Position numbers and translations under genes: made by a program. This document shows, in pieces, positions 25,661 through 53,045 of a DNA stretch of 64,000 nt. Source of the DNA: Diphasiastrum complanatum. Taxonomy: Eukaryota; Streptophyta; Lycopodiopsida; Lycopodiales; Lycopodiaceae. The first letter of the stretch is position 1. Each line of letters begins with the position of its first letter. Under the pieces are notes generated by a model, which worked only from the letters and a program-made list of their open reading frames with translations, was not told the DNA's origin and ran no database searches. The stretch covers positions 43,131,507-43,195,506 of the forward strand of contig CM055107.1 in the NCBI GenBank assembly GCA_029204225.1. Direction: 5' to 3'.

Positions 25661-25807
25661 CGACGTTAAGAGAGATACCGTGCTATGGAAATTAATTCTG
25701 TGATACTGAAATAAATTGATTCGAACTGAAAAATAATCTGATATCGCAAAAGATATCAAGTATAAGAGCTTGCGCTCTGATATAGTATTAGGCCTTGAAG
25801 AATCAAT

Positions 25808-25819
25808 GCTATGATACCA
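25808..25819 (-). promoter_or_regulatory. Primer-binding site of copia element 2
   Basis: The minus strand reads TGGTATCATAGC, one change from the initiator tRNA-Met site, touching the LTR. Confidence 0.8.
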
Positions 25820-26864
25820 TGTTGGAAAGAGGTGTGTGAAAAAGATAGGTCGAATAGAATCAAATAAAAGGAATTCGGACGACAAGAAAGAAAACTTATC
25901 ATGCGTAACGGAATAAACTATCTTCCTCTTTTTCTATGCATGGCTACGCCTATCAATTACGAACAAAACAATAGTGATAGAAATCACGTTCGATCTTATA
26001 GTAACTTACTTTGAAATCATTAGTACTACAACGATTACGTAGCCAAAAATTTAAGCATTGAATTATCAGACAAATATTTAGTCGCGAAGAACTACGGAAA
26101 TGAATACATTCTGAGATGATCTTGAACGCAATAAGAAGATAGTATTGATTCAGTATGAAACTGAAACAAATGTAAATGAGTACAACAAGTTGCGGATCAA
26201 AGCCGCGTACTCTAAGCTATCTTTGAGCGACTAAGAATAAGTTTGAATTAAGCGCAACTACTGATAAGCAGTAAGCACAATAGCAATCTTTAATCAACTC
26301 TAAAGAAGTGAGCTAGAATGCTCAGGAGTATTCAAGCTCGCAAGCTTGAGAGAGAGAACGCTAACTATTCAATGCTTGATGATTGATCTTCATGCTTCAA
26401 ATCCATTGATGTAGGAATATGAACACCTATTTATACTAGGCAATTAGGTCACCAAATGCGTCATCCAGTTGGTTGTGATGTGCTGGCATCCATCCAATTA
26501 GGACTTCTCAGAAATTACTTGCTGATGAATTAATGCAAGTCGGTGGCTTTGGTCGTAAATAGTCTGTCTGCAGATTTAAATGTGAATTGTCACTCTGCAT
26601 AAATGAACGTAAACTGTCATGCAAAAAATACGAAGGTCTTTGCCAATGTCATTTTCTTATTATTTGAGGCATCTGGCATTTTGCGAGAAAGCCGAAGTGA
26701 GAGAAAATCCCAAAAGACAGAAATCTCGAAAATGCCGACACTATGAGTCATTTCTGAGTAGTTATGCAGACTATATAAAAACATGAAAAAATTTGCAAGT
26801 CTGGATAAAAATTGGACGAAGATTAAAATGTCGATTAGTCGATTAGTAAGAGAATAATCCAACA
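25820..26864 (-). repeat. 5' LTR of copia element 2
   Basis: Bounded by TGTTGG at 25820 and CCAACA at 26864, a perfect 6-bp terminal inversion, 1045 bp long. It contains the family word near 25940 (TGGCTACGCCTATCA, inverse of the 28277 word). It should hold the element promoter and polyadenylation site. Frames inside it are not genes. Confidence 0.85.
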
Positions 26865-27217
26865 TAAGGGACCTGATCCTAAGAACCAAGCTGAGAACTT
26901 TGGCTTGGGATTTTTTGAATGAACAGTAATGACCAAGAAATTGGTCCTTCAAAGCAGTATGCTATTTGTGCTACCGGACAACAACCAGCTGAGTCAGAGC
27001 ACCACTTGAACGCTTTGCATGCGGAGAGAGCCATAGAGTTGCGAAATGTCTGAACAAAGAAAAGTTTGTCCCATTATGTCGAGAATGCGGTTATGGACAA
27101 GTCAGACAAACATTCAGAAGCTTACCATTTTGGGAACCTTCGTCAACCCTGATATCATCATTATGAACCTTCGTCGACCAGGCAGATGGATCTAGAATGT
27201 CAAAATTAGGTTGTCCA
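26865..27217. other. Spacer between two head-to-head LTRs with a gag-like zinc remnant
   Basis: 353 bp separate the two LTRs. On the plus strand around 26995-27110 it reads ERFACGESHRVAKC and, shortly after, VPLCRECG, resembling CCHC and CxxC zinc-binding pieces of some gag or gag-related protein. No complete gene is present. Confidence 0.45.
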
Positions 27218-28401
27218 TGTTGGATTTATCTCCTCTACCCTCCTAAATCCTATTTTAATCTGCCTCCATTCATGCTACATTTTTACTCATGTTGTCGCAC
27301 AGTCTGCATATTTACATGTAAAATAAGACAGGCGAAAAACGCGACTGCCTGCATAAATACAAGTAAATTTCCACAGGCGAAAAAGACAACATTGTGTTTT
27401 TACACGTGATTTGTGACAGGCGAAAAAGGCGACACTGCCCTACAAATGCCGAAGGTGCCCTAATGAAAAAGCGAAGATACCATGTAAATCAAATTTTAAG
27501 GCATTTGTTAGAGTGTCGCATTTTTTGCATCTTCACCAACGTTCATTTCAACGAAGGCTGATGTCGCGGCTTTCTCACGCTCATCCCATGAATTATGCAA
27601 TCAGATTTGACAACGACAACAGCCAGCCACAATCTCCTACAGACAGCACATCCACCTTTGTACTTTCTTCATCTGTACACCTGTAACATTATGTATATAT
27701 TGAATACCATCTGCGTATTCAAACAATGAACGAGCAACTGTGTGTAAAAATATAGCAAACATCAGAAGCTTATCAGAGATAAACGAAGTAGATGCTTTCG
27801 TGCATCGATTCTTTGTATTGTTAGTAATAGGTTTATTCATTTTTACATATTGAATTAGCTTTGTGAAGCACACGGTTTCATCCGCTATTCTCTTGTGCTC
27901 ACCAGTATTATTGACCTGTATTTTTTGTTATACTTAATCTGATAGCAAGTTTGTTTGTTCTGTGTTCAGATTTTGTGTCAATATTGCTATGTTTTTCTAC
28001 ATTCTGTCTGACTCTCTTCTTGCTTGATCTGGTAGTCTGTTCTTAGCGAATTATTATTAGTCTAGTTGTTCACGACTAATATTTAGTCTTGCCTTTCGCG
28101 ACTAATTCGCGACTGATTATCAGTCAAGCTCAGTATAGCTCTTCGTGAATAATTCGCAACTGATAATTTGTCTAGCTGTTTGCGACAAATTATCTTTCTG
28201 ATGTTTTGTTGCTTAATGTTTGGCTACGTAATTTGATCGAACGTGATTTCTATCACTAACATTATGTTCGTGTCTGATAGGCGTAGTCATGCTTAGGGAA
28301 AGAGTGAGATAGCTCATTCTGCTGCGCACGAACACTTTCCGTTTGAGTTCGCTTCTCTTCGTGTTTATTTCTTTTCGAGCTATTTTCGTCTTTCTCCAAC
28401 A
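27218..28401 (+). repeat. 5' LTR of copia element 3
   Basis: Bounded by TGTTGG at 27218 and CCAACA at 28401 (1184 bp), followed immediately by a perfect primer-binding site. The first third holds three 45-bp tandem units (27305-27439). It contains the family word GATAGGCGTAGTCATGC near 28277. Confidence 0.88.
27305..27439 (+). repeat. Three 45-bp tandem units in the LTR U3 region
   Basis: Units start at 27305, 27350 and 27395. Each has the order TGCATA or TGTTTT, a TACA(T/A/C)GT-like word, then (G/C)ACAGGCGAAAAA and GCGAC-like words. Position near the LTR start suggests U3 enhancer repeats. Confidence 0.85.
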
Positions 28402-28413
28402 TGGTATCAGAGC
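28402..28413 (+). promoter_or_regulatory. Primer-binding site of copia element 3
   Basis: TGGTATCAGAGC, a perfect match to the plant initiator tRNA-Met complement, directly abutting the LTR end CCAACA. Confidence 0.92.
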
Positions 28414-28556
28414 TATTTTCATAGCCTGATAAGCTTCCACAGTACAAGACTCTACCAGCCGATAGAGTAATTGTCTTTTTGTTCTGTATTTTCGCACCAG
28501 ATTTTCATACTTAAATCACTGATAGTTTTTTCCTATCATCTAGACTAATCTTCTAC

Positions 28557-29190
28557 ATGGATTCCCAAGGGAAATCCAATCCTATCATGGACAAGCTTGA
28601 TGGAGCCAATTACCATCTGTGAAAATTTAAGATGAAAACAGTGCTAATGGCTAAAGGATTGTATGACGTTGTTACAGGTGCAGAAGGGAAACCCGAAGCA
28701 GACGACGCAACAATCGCCAGATGGAAGCTGGAGGATGGAAAGGCTTTTGCGTTGATCATACTCAACATTTTGAATACTCAGATCGACCATGTATCCGAGG
28801 CCCAGACATCCAAAGAAGTCTGGGACATCTTGAGCACGCTATACGAAGTGCGAGATATAGCTTCCAAGCTACATCTCAGGAAAAAAATTTACTCCCTCAA
28901 GATGGCGAATGGTGATTCCCTGCAAAATCACATCAACCAATTCAAGAACCTGCTGAAGCAAATGGCCGCTGTCGGATCTGTCATAGACGATCAAGACGCA
29001 GTGATACAACTACTTACAAGCTTGTCAAGCTCGTACGACAGCTGGGTGATGATCATCATGACACATCAAGAACTGACTCTTTCGAGAGTCATTACTATGT
29101 TGTTGTAGGAAGACATGCGAAGGAACGAAGCCTTAAGTTCCTCAGCTGATTCTCACGCCTTGTACACCAACAAGAGCATGACTAAGCAGA
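28557..29190 (+). pseudogene. Copia element 3 gag, truncated
   Basis: ATG at 28557 begins MDSQGKSNPIMDKLDGANYH, a typical copia Gag start. A TGA at 28620 replaces the Trp of the conserved LWKFK-type motif. The frame then runs through MKTVLMAKGLYDVV, KAFALIILNIL, SKEVWDILSTLYEVRDIASK, LKQMAAVGSVIDDQDAV and SWVMIIMTHQELTLSRVITM to a TAG at 29107, where the sister copy in element 2 has Gln. Gag-like codons continue to about 29190 (ADSHALYTNKSMTKQK). There similarity stops and an unrelated repeat begins; no zinc knuckle, protease, integrase or RT follows. Confidence 0.9.
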
Positions 29191-29224
29191 AGACAATAAC
29201 ATTCAAACAAAAGCAAATAATAAA

Positions 29225-29440
29225 AAAATAACAATAAACATGAGAGAGTTGGAGGAAAAGGAGAAGTATGGACATCCAATTGCCAAATGATAGAGGTTCT
29301 ACCTTCTTTTGATTGAACATAAAAATGTAGTACATGGCACTGATATTTATAGTGGAGAAATGAGCACTTGGAATCAATGGCTATTGGCCAATTTATACTT
29401 CTCTTATTATTTGAATTTGAAAAATGGTGAGAAATATTCC
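29225..29440. repeat. Second copy of the dispersed repeat at 9345-9575
   Basis: Same order of shared phrases as at 9345-9575, including GAGAGA with a purine-rich stretch, TATGGACATCC, ATAGAGGTTCTACC, TATAGTGGA and CTATTGGCCAATTT. It lies at the truncation point of copia element 3. No coding is seen. Confidence 0.55.
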
Positions 29441-30759
29441 TGTATTCATTAACTTGACTTTTAGGCCTCTAAACCATTCAAATCTCGCAAATGGCCTAAA
29501 AGTCACTTTTATGGCTATTTATAAATAAATAACAATGTAATCAATGGTCACTGCGTTGGACTTACACACACAAGGTGCCAAATCTCTCACACTTATTCAC
29601 TAGATCTTATAGGAAGATCTACTTATATAGTAAGGTGTATTGCCAAGCCCAACAATGTGTTATAGAAGATGGTTGATATGGTGATGATATAGAGCATGGT
29701 TGTTGACATATAAATAAATTTACTAGGTCATTGTGTTTGAGATATAGTCATGAGACGAAGTTCAAGATAAAAAACAGAAAGAATTGTGGGAGGATATCAT
29801 TATAGGATGTGTGCGACATAGGTTAGACAATCTATGGAGTGACAAATGTGTTAATTCAAAGCAAAAGGATGAGTAACCGACATCAAGATCTTAAAACTTG
29901 CAATGAGCATTTATTAACAAGACATATACTTCCTAAAGTAGTTATATTGTATCAACAACAACAACTTCAAGAACTTGTAGGTAACTAACTCTTTCCTGCA
30001 TGCTAACTATTTTATCCATAGGGCCAAGTGACTTTGCGTAATCTTCTGCCATGTTGACAATGTTGGTGACGTGTTGTATGACCTAGTTATCTCCAACACT
30101 TTGATACTATATCAGAAGTTGACAAAGGTCTTTGAACTACATATAATGTCCTCTGGGGCATTCATTTAAATGAGTGTATTTTCAATCACAATTGCATAAT
30201 AATCATGATTCTACCCTCACGGCTTGGAGGGTGGCGCATAAATGTCACTTCTCACCACCAAGCCTCCACTACCCTTGAACTAGGGTGGGCCCAAGATTGC
30301 CATAACAATCTAGGTTGGCAATATGCTGCTCTTTTTTTCTTTCGATGTACACATGCGCTGTTAAATGGTAAAAATAACTTGAAGCACAAGCTACCTCTAA
30401 GAACATTCCAAGAATTGTCTATCTTGGCTAGTTTTAGTCCATATCATCTAATTTAAGCTCACCATTTGTACATGTTCATCCCCCCTCGCCCATATGTCTT
30501 TTTATTTCTTATAATAGATGGCCACACAAAGAGAGCTTCGGTAAAACAAACATTGCAAACGTCAACCCAACCTTCCCATCACCATGGCACATAGCTCCCT
30601 TTGATTTCTCCAGCAAACTGACAATGAGCAAGTTGGGAAACTTGAACCCTAAAGGAGACCTCTAAATTCTTCTAGCAATTGATACTATCATAGGTTCCAT
30701 AGATTGAGAGCTTATTAACATTATGTAGAGGCACCCGTGACATGTGTCATCGATTCTCA
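29441..30759. other. Intergenic, no gene recognised
   Basis: AT-rich sequence with scattered short frames and no motifs I can assign. The 83-codon frame at 30205-30456 has no support. Confidence 0.4.
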
Positions 30760-30855
30760 TGTATGTATAATGCTTCTTGGTTTCCAAGGGGAGGCTCGAA
30801 CTTGAGACCAAAGAAACTTTGGATGTCAAGATAACCAATTGAGCCAACACCCTTG
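30760..30855 (-). mobile_element. tRNA-derived SINE-like head with Pol III A and B boxes
   Basis: The minus strand from 30855 reads AAGGGTGTTGGCTCAATTGG, with an A box TGGCTCAATTGG (plus coordinates 30835-30846). About 31 bases on it has a B box GTTCGAGCC (30793-30803). This order and spacing are those of the internal RNA polymerase III promoter of tRNA-derived plant SINEs. A clean tRNA cloverleaf is not formed. The 3' end is not determined. Confidence 0.55.
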
Positions 30856-31224
30856 AGTAATGTATAATGACATATTGACATGTGTAAGGGGCTCAATTAT
30901 GACCACATTAAGATATCCCAGTCCCAATTTGCATAGACATTTTAGGGCAAAAAAAATGCACATTTGCTATGTCAAATTCACAATCATCTATTTGGCAGGC
31001 CTATCCAAGACGGAGCAATTCTTTTTGTGTGACGTGGCGCTTTACTATTGAGCCGCACTCAAATACTCTGACACTAACCTAGCGTCCAAAAGGCTCCATA
31101 CATTGTTCGTAACCCTCGCTACCGCTGCAGGCTTCTTATACCTCCCTTTCCTTCCTGCGGCAAACTCGCGCGCTAGGGGTTGATCCCGCCACCGTTGGAT
31201 GCTTGCAAGAGCTTCCGATTTTAC

Positions 31225-31335
31225 CACGTGTCGTGGATGTCGTTTCCACGTGGCAGATTGCCGTGTGGCTAGCATCCGAATGGGCGGGCGTCAAAGATAG
31301 CGTGGCTATAAGTAGCATCGCTCCTCGCCCTCTCC
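31225..31335 (+). promoter_or_regulatory. UBP12/13 core promoter with paired G-boxes and TATA
   Basis: Two perfect CACGTG G-boxes lie at 31225-31230 and 31247-31252, 22 bp apart (about two helical turns). A GGGCGGGCG word follows near 31282 and a CTATAAGTA TATA-like box at 31306-31314. Transcription would then begin near 31335. G-boxes bind bZIP and bHLH factors such as HY5 and PIFs; occupancy here is inference. Confidence 0.6.
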
Positions 31336-31705
31336 CTTCCTGCTCTCTCTCTCTCTCTCTCTCTCTCTTTTCTGTCTATCGCTCGTTTTCTTTTCTGTCG
31401 ATCGTCGTAGAGCTCGATCGATCGCCCTCATCGCCAGCGCGTTTCACATTTGGATCTGTTCCTAGCGCAGCGCCATTGAATTGCTACGATTTCCGCTGCT
31501 ATTCGGCAGGGCTAGGTTTTGCATCCCGACCTCCCTCCTTCCGTCTCTTCCTTCCTCTTCAGCTTCTCCTGTTCCGATCTGCGCATCTCAATTCGCATGC
31601 CCGTGTTAGGGTTCCGCGTCTCCAGTTTCGGATTGAAGGGAAGCAGCGTGGGCAGATCTTAGACGTTCTGCTGTATCACCACTAGATCCCTCACAGCGCT
31701 TCGGA
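31335..31705 (+). promoter_or_regulatory. UBP12/13 5' leader with CT tract and a 21-codon uORF
   Basis: The leader begins with a pyrimidine-rich stretch including (CT)13 at 31343-31368, common in plant 5' UTRs. A single upstream ATG at 31597 opens a 21-codon frame (MPVLGFRVSS...) that stops at 31660-31662, 43 bases before the main ATG at 31706. Confidence 0.55.
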
Positions 31706-47613
<15,908 letters not shown>

Positions 47614-49395
47614 TTTAAGTTTCTGGGGTTTTATCCTTACGGAAGTTCAGTAACCTATCTGCAAGGCAGGTTGGTTTGGTAATTTTTGTGTGCATAGTGA
47701 TTGCCCACCTTCATATGTTTTTGAAATTGGCTTCCAGGCTGTGCTCTAGACCAAGACTGGAAGGCCAAAGGCTTTGCTCGATGTTGACACTGCCATGCCA
47801 ATGATGTTATACACATTTCACTTTAGGTTCTCTCAAATCTAGTTACGAAATATCACATGGTACCTTTGTACTCCAGTTTACCTTGTTCATTTACTTCAAT
47901 TGACCCCATTGGTCAAGTTTTATTCCTTTATGGATGTTAGTGTTGGGTTCCATAGCCTCCTTCCAACCGTGAACTAGGTACAGGCATTGATGGAGGAAAC
48001 ATTGCATATAAACTTTTTTTCTGCTGGCGACCTTCAGTTGGTGCTGCTGGAAAGGGTGCCGTAATCAGATAAGGCCCTTATTTTGTTCTTCTCTTCAGTG
48101 GAGGTGCGGACGGTTACTATGATTGTGCCCGGTGCGTGTGCACGTGAATATAAGTCATCCATTGTAAATTTTGAGCTACCGCAACCTCTTGGGTTCGCAA
48201 TTTGACTATGAGATCAACAGTTGCTTAAAGTGAGTTTTGGAGGCTTGCATAATTTGTTGTATTTACTGGCCTGTAATATGAAATTTTGAGTGTATGCCAT
48301 TCACCAGAGGAGACTGATGAAATCAACGTATTGTGGCAATTGACAGTGAAAGTTTGATATGGAAACAATTCTTTCCTCTCTCCATTCTGAGTCGTTATTG
48401 CAGGCATGTAAATTTTGATGGAATGTTTGATGGCTTGTGGTGTTACATATGAAGGTTTGTGCTTTCAATATTTTCTCTTTTTTTATATCGTATGCGAAAA
48501 GACTTTTTGATTAGAAGGGTGATGAAATTCCTCGTGGCCCATAGGAAATTTGCAGCTATAATCAATCATTCAGGACAAATGCCCAGTCCTTATGTAGTTA
48601 TTTCTTTGAGATCAAATTAAAGGTTCCCTGTAAAAGCTGTCTTACCATGATTCGTCGATGGAACGCTTGAATCGGAAAGAATTGGACCCACAAAAAGAAA
48701 AAAGAAACAATGGTTCTTTGATTGTGACATCAATGATTCTTTGTTTTGGCTTTTCAATGTTCTGATTTGTATTCAGATGTTTACCTGGTACTGTGTGGAT
48801 GTTTGATGATGGATCATAAAAGTTGAGCATGGAATCTAGTTTGTGAAGTTTGAAATGAGTCCTTTCAACATTGTCATCTACATTTGCGATTTTGTGAACC
48901 CTGAGTTCTAATTTGGTTATAGACTTCAGCTTTCTACCAGCAACTGAACTTTGAAATGGATGTGTTCAGTAGCAACCTAACATCAATAAGAATTCAGAAG
49001 CACTGTAAACATTATACATATTATATTAGATTTTTTTTTTTCCGATCATTTCCTGGTTATTTCAGGTGGGACCCAGCTCAAAACCATGATTCATGCCGAT
49101 TCTAAAAAGGTCAAAAGCGGGTAGAAACACTAATATATCATGTAATAGATAAGCACACTTTTCTGGCTAGTAAAAGTATATTGTACTTGTATCTTGTGCA
49201 TTAAGAATACTGTGGTGTTGCTTGTGCAATTCAATGTTGTGGCTATGAAAATCCTAATGTCAGCATGTTTGAGCATGACTCAGAATTCCAACACGGTGGC
49301 ATAGCATGCAAGAATATGCTAATCAATTTTCTAGATGTACGAGTGCAAATATGCATATTGCTTAGTTTTGCATTTAAACACTCAAATTTATAAGA
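47614..49395. other. UBP12 3' flank, no further gene recognised
   Basis: The first part is presumably the 3' UTR; no canonical AATAAA was found close by. No other coding or element motif is recognised up to the copia relic. Confidence 0.5.
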
Positions 49396-52300
49396 TTGCA
49401 AGAAAATATTTCAAAGTTTGTGTATTACTCTTTCAATTTACTTACTTCCACTCATAATTATGTGGCATCACTAGCAAACAATATCAAAGGAGGAACATTT
49501 GTTTTTATTCCCCAGAATTTTCAACTCATAGACATGCATTTTGACCTCTCAAGGCATTTTGTAATTATCCATCTAAAACTAGTGAACATCTTTTTATTCA
49601 CTATCAATTTATGCTTTACATCTAGAACTTTCGCAATTACATTCCACATTTGCTTGGAGAATTCAATAGTTACACTTGTAATCAAGACTAGCGTACAATA
49701 CATGTATTGGTCCATAGATTTAAATAGATTTAATTTTGGTGATTTAGGAAATCATCACAATAGACTTGTTCGATTCATAGACAAATTTTGTGGATGCATC
49801 ATGGAAGTGTATTCCTTGCCAGAGAAGATAGGATAAATAGGACAAACAAGATTCTAGCACTCGGAAAGAGGCATGGATACTTGTATAAATTAAGTCATTG
49901 CTATTTTGCTACCAATCAACTCTGAATACTATTGTTCATATCAATAAAAGTTTACTTTGGCATTATAGACGTGGTCATTTGAATTATGCTTTTGTATCAA
50001 ACATGTTTAAATTGTCCATTATGCTTGATCTCGACTATCTAGATAGGAAAAAAAAATTACACGTCTGCCAAGATTGTATTGTCGAGAAGTAGGCTAGAAA
50101 ACCTTTTAGATCAAGTCATCAGCATGTTGATAAAGAACTATTATATTGTACATACAGAAATATGTGGCCTAATGTAGAAATTAAAAGATGCCAAGTATTT
50201 CATTACTTTTATTGATGAATACTCCAGAAGAACAACAATACTATATTTTATCAATCACAAATAAGAGGCATTCAACCTCTTCAAGGTGGTCAAGGAGTGT
50301 GTAGAGAAAGCGACTGGTAAGAAGATCAAAGCTCTGAGGTCAGATAACGGTGGAGAGTATATCTTGATCAAATTCAAGGAATACTGCCTTAGCCAAGGCA
50401 TTGAACAACACTTCATCATCACTCCTTATTCACCTTAGTCGAATGGGCTAGTCGAGAGGAAGAATCATACCCTAGTCGAATCAGCCAAGTGCATGCTTGA
50501 ATCACTACCCAAACATCCAAACGCTTTTAAAAATTTGGATTAAAGCTGTCTCCACTGCAGCGTACATCTAGAACATGTGTTTGACCAAGGCCCTCTAAGG
50601 TAAAACACCTTATGAAGTTTGGATAGGATCCAAACCATCAGTGAAGAACATTTCAGTATTCAATTGTATCACCTATGCACACATCCCGAAAGAGACAAGA
50701 AAGAAATTGGATTTCCAAAGTCTCAAATCCCATCCTTATCAGTGATATTTCTTTCGAGAACACCTGCAAGATTACGACCTCGATACCCAATAGATTTTTT
50801 TTTAGTAGGGATATTGTTTTTATGGAGGATTAGATCATCAATTGCAAAGACAAGGGTAAAGTTCCATGCGAGCCATTGACAACTCCTGCCATCGACACGA
50901 CAATTTGAGCCTTCGAATTGAACGTGTTGACAGTTGAACAACTATTCAACAAAAAATTCGAATAAGACGTTGCTACTACTCATGAGCAATAAAACCAAGG
51001 ACTAGATCATCACTTGACGTCACCTCCACAAAGATCGACTAGTGTGCACACATAGCCCATAAGGTACATTCATGAGTCTGAATATTATTTAATTCAAGAA
51101 TTGACTACAATTCAAGAGGCACTCAACAAACCAAACTCAAATCTCTGGAGAGAGACGATGGACAAAGAGTATGTCCCTCTGATCAAGAACCAGACATGGT
51201 CACTTGTCGAATTACTTGCCAACAACAATCTTATTGCAAATGGTTCTTTAAGATCAAGTACAAAGCTAACAGGAGTATCTCGAAGGAAGGCCCGACAAGT
51301 GGCGCAAGGATTCTCTCAGATCTTAAATGTTGACTTCAACGAGACTTTCAATCTGGTAGTCAAGCATTCGTCGATCCGAACACTCCTATCATATGCTGTA
51401 GCAGTCGATCTTGAAGTACATCAACTTTATGTACAAACAACCTATCTGAAAAGAATTATCAAAGAGGATATCTACATATGGTGCAGCCCAAGAGATACAT
51501 TATCAACAATAAGAAAGATCATGTATGCAAACTCCATAAGGCACTTTATGGATTGAAGCAATCAACAAGGGCTTGGCTTTAGAGGATCAACACATTCCTC
51601 ATCCATCAAAATTACAGACCAAGCATTGCTGATTCGAATGTTAATTCAAGTCTGTGCAACATCCCTTTATGATTATCACCTTATATGTTGATAACACACT
51701 TCTTTTTAGCAATAGTGTCGACCTAGTACATGATGCTAAAAGATGATGTTTTCTGAATTCGATATGATAGATGTGGGCAAAGCTCACTACTATCTAGAAA
51801 TTCAAATTCACAGAGAGCGGAGATGACTAATTTACATAACTCAACAAAGGTATTTTCATAATACCCTTATCAGATGCAATCTGATTGATTGCAAAAAAGC
51901 TCACTCACCAATGGATCCATGCTTGTGTTTGTTGAAGGACCAATGCTCTCAGACAAAGCAAGAAAATAAGTGAATGAGGAAGTATCCTTATCAATCGATA
52001 TTGGATCTCTCATGTATCCAAAGGTTTGTACTAGAACTGATTTTTTTTTTTTTTGCAATTAGCTTACTAAGCCAATTCATGACATGATCCATTGGAAGGC
52101 TCTAATTCGAGTCATGAGATATATTCGAGCTACAACGGACCTGTGCATCTACTATGGAGAAGTCAACGATGACAATCTCCACCAACTCAGAGGATATATA
52201 GATGCAAGCTGGAGAGGAGATGTAGATACTCGTATCTCCACATCTGGATTTATATTCTTCTTTAACGACAATCCTATCTCCTGGAACAACTGTAAGCAAA

Positions 52301-52416
52301 TCTCTACTGTTTTCTCTTCAACAATAGCGGAGTATATTGCCGCTTCACAAGCTATTCAAAAAACAGTCTGGTTGAGAAATTTATTGTCAAACACTAGTCA
52401 ATACAATTATTACTAA
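49396..52416 (+). mobile_element. Copia element 4 (plus strand), full-order but dead
   Basis: Plus-strand order: a GAG-pre-integrase zinc region (LLWHYRRGHLNYAF...CQDCIVEK, 49930-50090); integrase core (FITFIDEYSRR, ALRSDNGGEY, then SP-stop-SNGLVERKNHTLV, 50190-50500), all three catalytic residues present; the post-core region (KTPYEVWIGSKPS, 50600); RT start (51101-51556: ARQVAQGFSQI, NLVVKHSSIRTLLSYAVAVD); a YVDN box where YVDD is required (51684-51695); and RNase H (52084-52416: GYIDASWRGD, STSGFIFFFND, FSSTIAEYIAASQAI, VWLRNLL). Multiple stops and frameshifts; LTRs not found. The integrase is close to copia element 2. Confidence 0.88.
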
Positions 52417-52435
52417 AGACTAAATCAGACCTTTC

Positions 52436-53045
52436 TAAAATGCTTGATATGTCAGATCTTAGATCAGTTTACTATTTGCTAGGCATTAAAATTTCAAGAG
52501 ATAGACTTAAAATTTGATTTATTTAAGCCAGGGAAGGTACCTAGGAAATATACTTCAAAAATACAAAATATATGACTGTAAATTCATTGATTCTCTACTG
52601 GATTTTGGAATTAAACTCTCAAAGGACGTGTCCCAAAGACAAGTCTGAAGAATTGGATATGACAATGTACCCATATCATTCCTTAATTGGTTCACTGATG
52701 TATGCAATGATATGCACAAGACCAGGCTTGGCATACAATGTAAGCACATTTGGTCTGTTTACGTTTGATCTAGGTATGCAACATTGAAGGCTCTGAAAAG
52801 AATCATGAAGTATATAAAGCAACAAAAATCTAGCATTATGCTATGATGGTATTGTTTATGCACAAACAACTCTCTATGGATACAATGGCTCTGATTGGGC
52901 AGCGAGGAGGTGATCTAGATTCCAGAAAATCAACTTTTGGATAATGCTTCTATATTGTAGAAGGACCCCAATTTCTTAGAATAATAGAAAGCAGAGAGCA
53001 GAAATCCATCTCATTGTCTTCAATAGAGACAAAGTATATTGGATT
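52436..53045 (+). pseudogene. Separate copia RT/RNase H fragment
   Basis: The plus strand reads SDLRSVYYLLGIKISRDR, KDKSEELDMTMYPYHSLIGS, LMYAMICTRPGLAYNVS, LKRIMKYIK...LALCYDG and YNGSDWA...STFG-like pieces, ending in SLSSIETKYI. These are the RT C-terminus and RNase H of a copia family different from element 4. It directly follows the element 4 RNase H and is truncated at about 53045, where an oppositely oriented gag begins. Confidence 0.8.

Larger units (their letters stand above)
23660..26864 (-). mobile_element. Copia element 2 (minus strand), lacking integrase core and RT
   Basis: On the minus strand: 5' LTR (26864-25820), PBS (25819-25808), gag, protease, integrase C-terminal segment, linker, RNase H, and an LTR fragment at 23755-23660. 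The LTR fragment matches 26726-26812 (CATTTCTGAGTAGTTATGCA and following). Two internal deletions removed the integrase D-D core and the entire RT. The element is non-autonomous. Confidence 0.88.

Noticed and set aside
27305-27439. CRISPR-like array
   Set aside because: Three direct 45-bp units without separate unique spacers, inside a plant LTR; simple tandem repeats.
30835-30846. A functional tRNA gene
   Set aside because: Only A- and B-box-like words are present; acceptor and anticodon stems do not form, so a SINE-like head fits better.
50619-50879. 86-codon plus-strand frame and its minus partner
   Set aside because: Lies within the frameshifted region of copia element 4 between integrase and RT, and no independent motif was seen.
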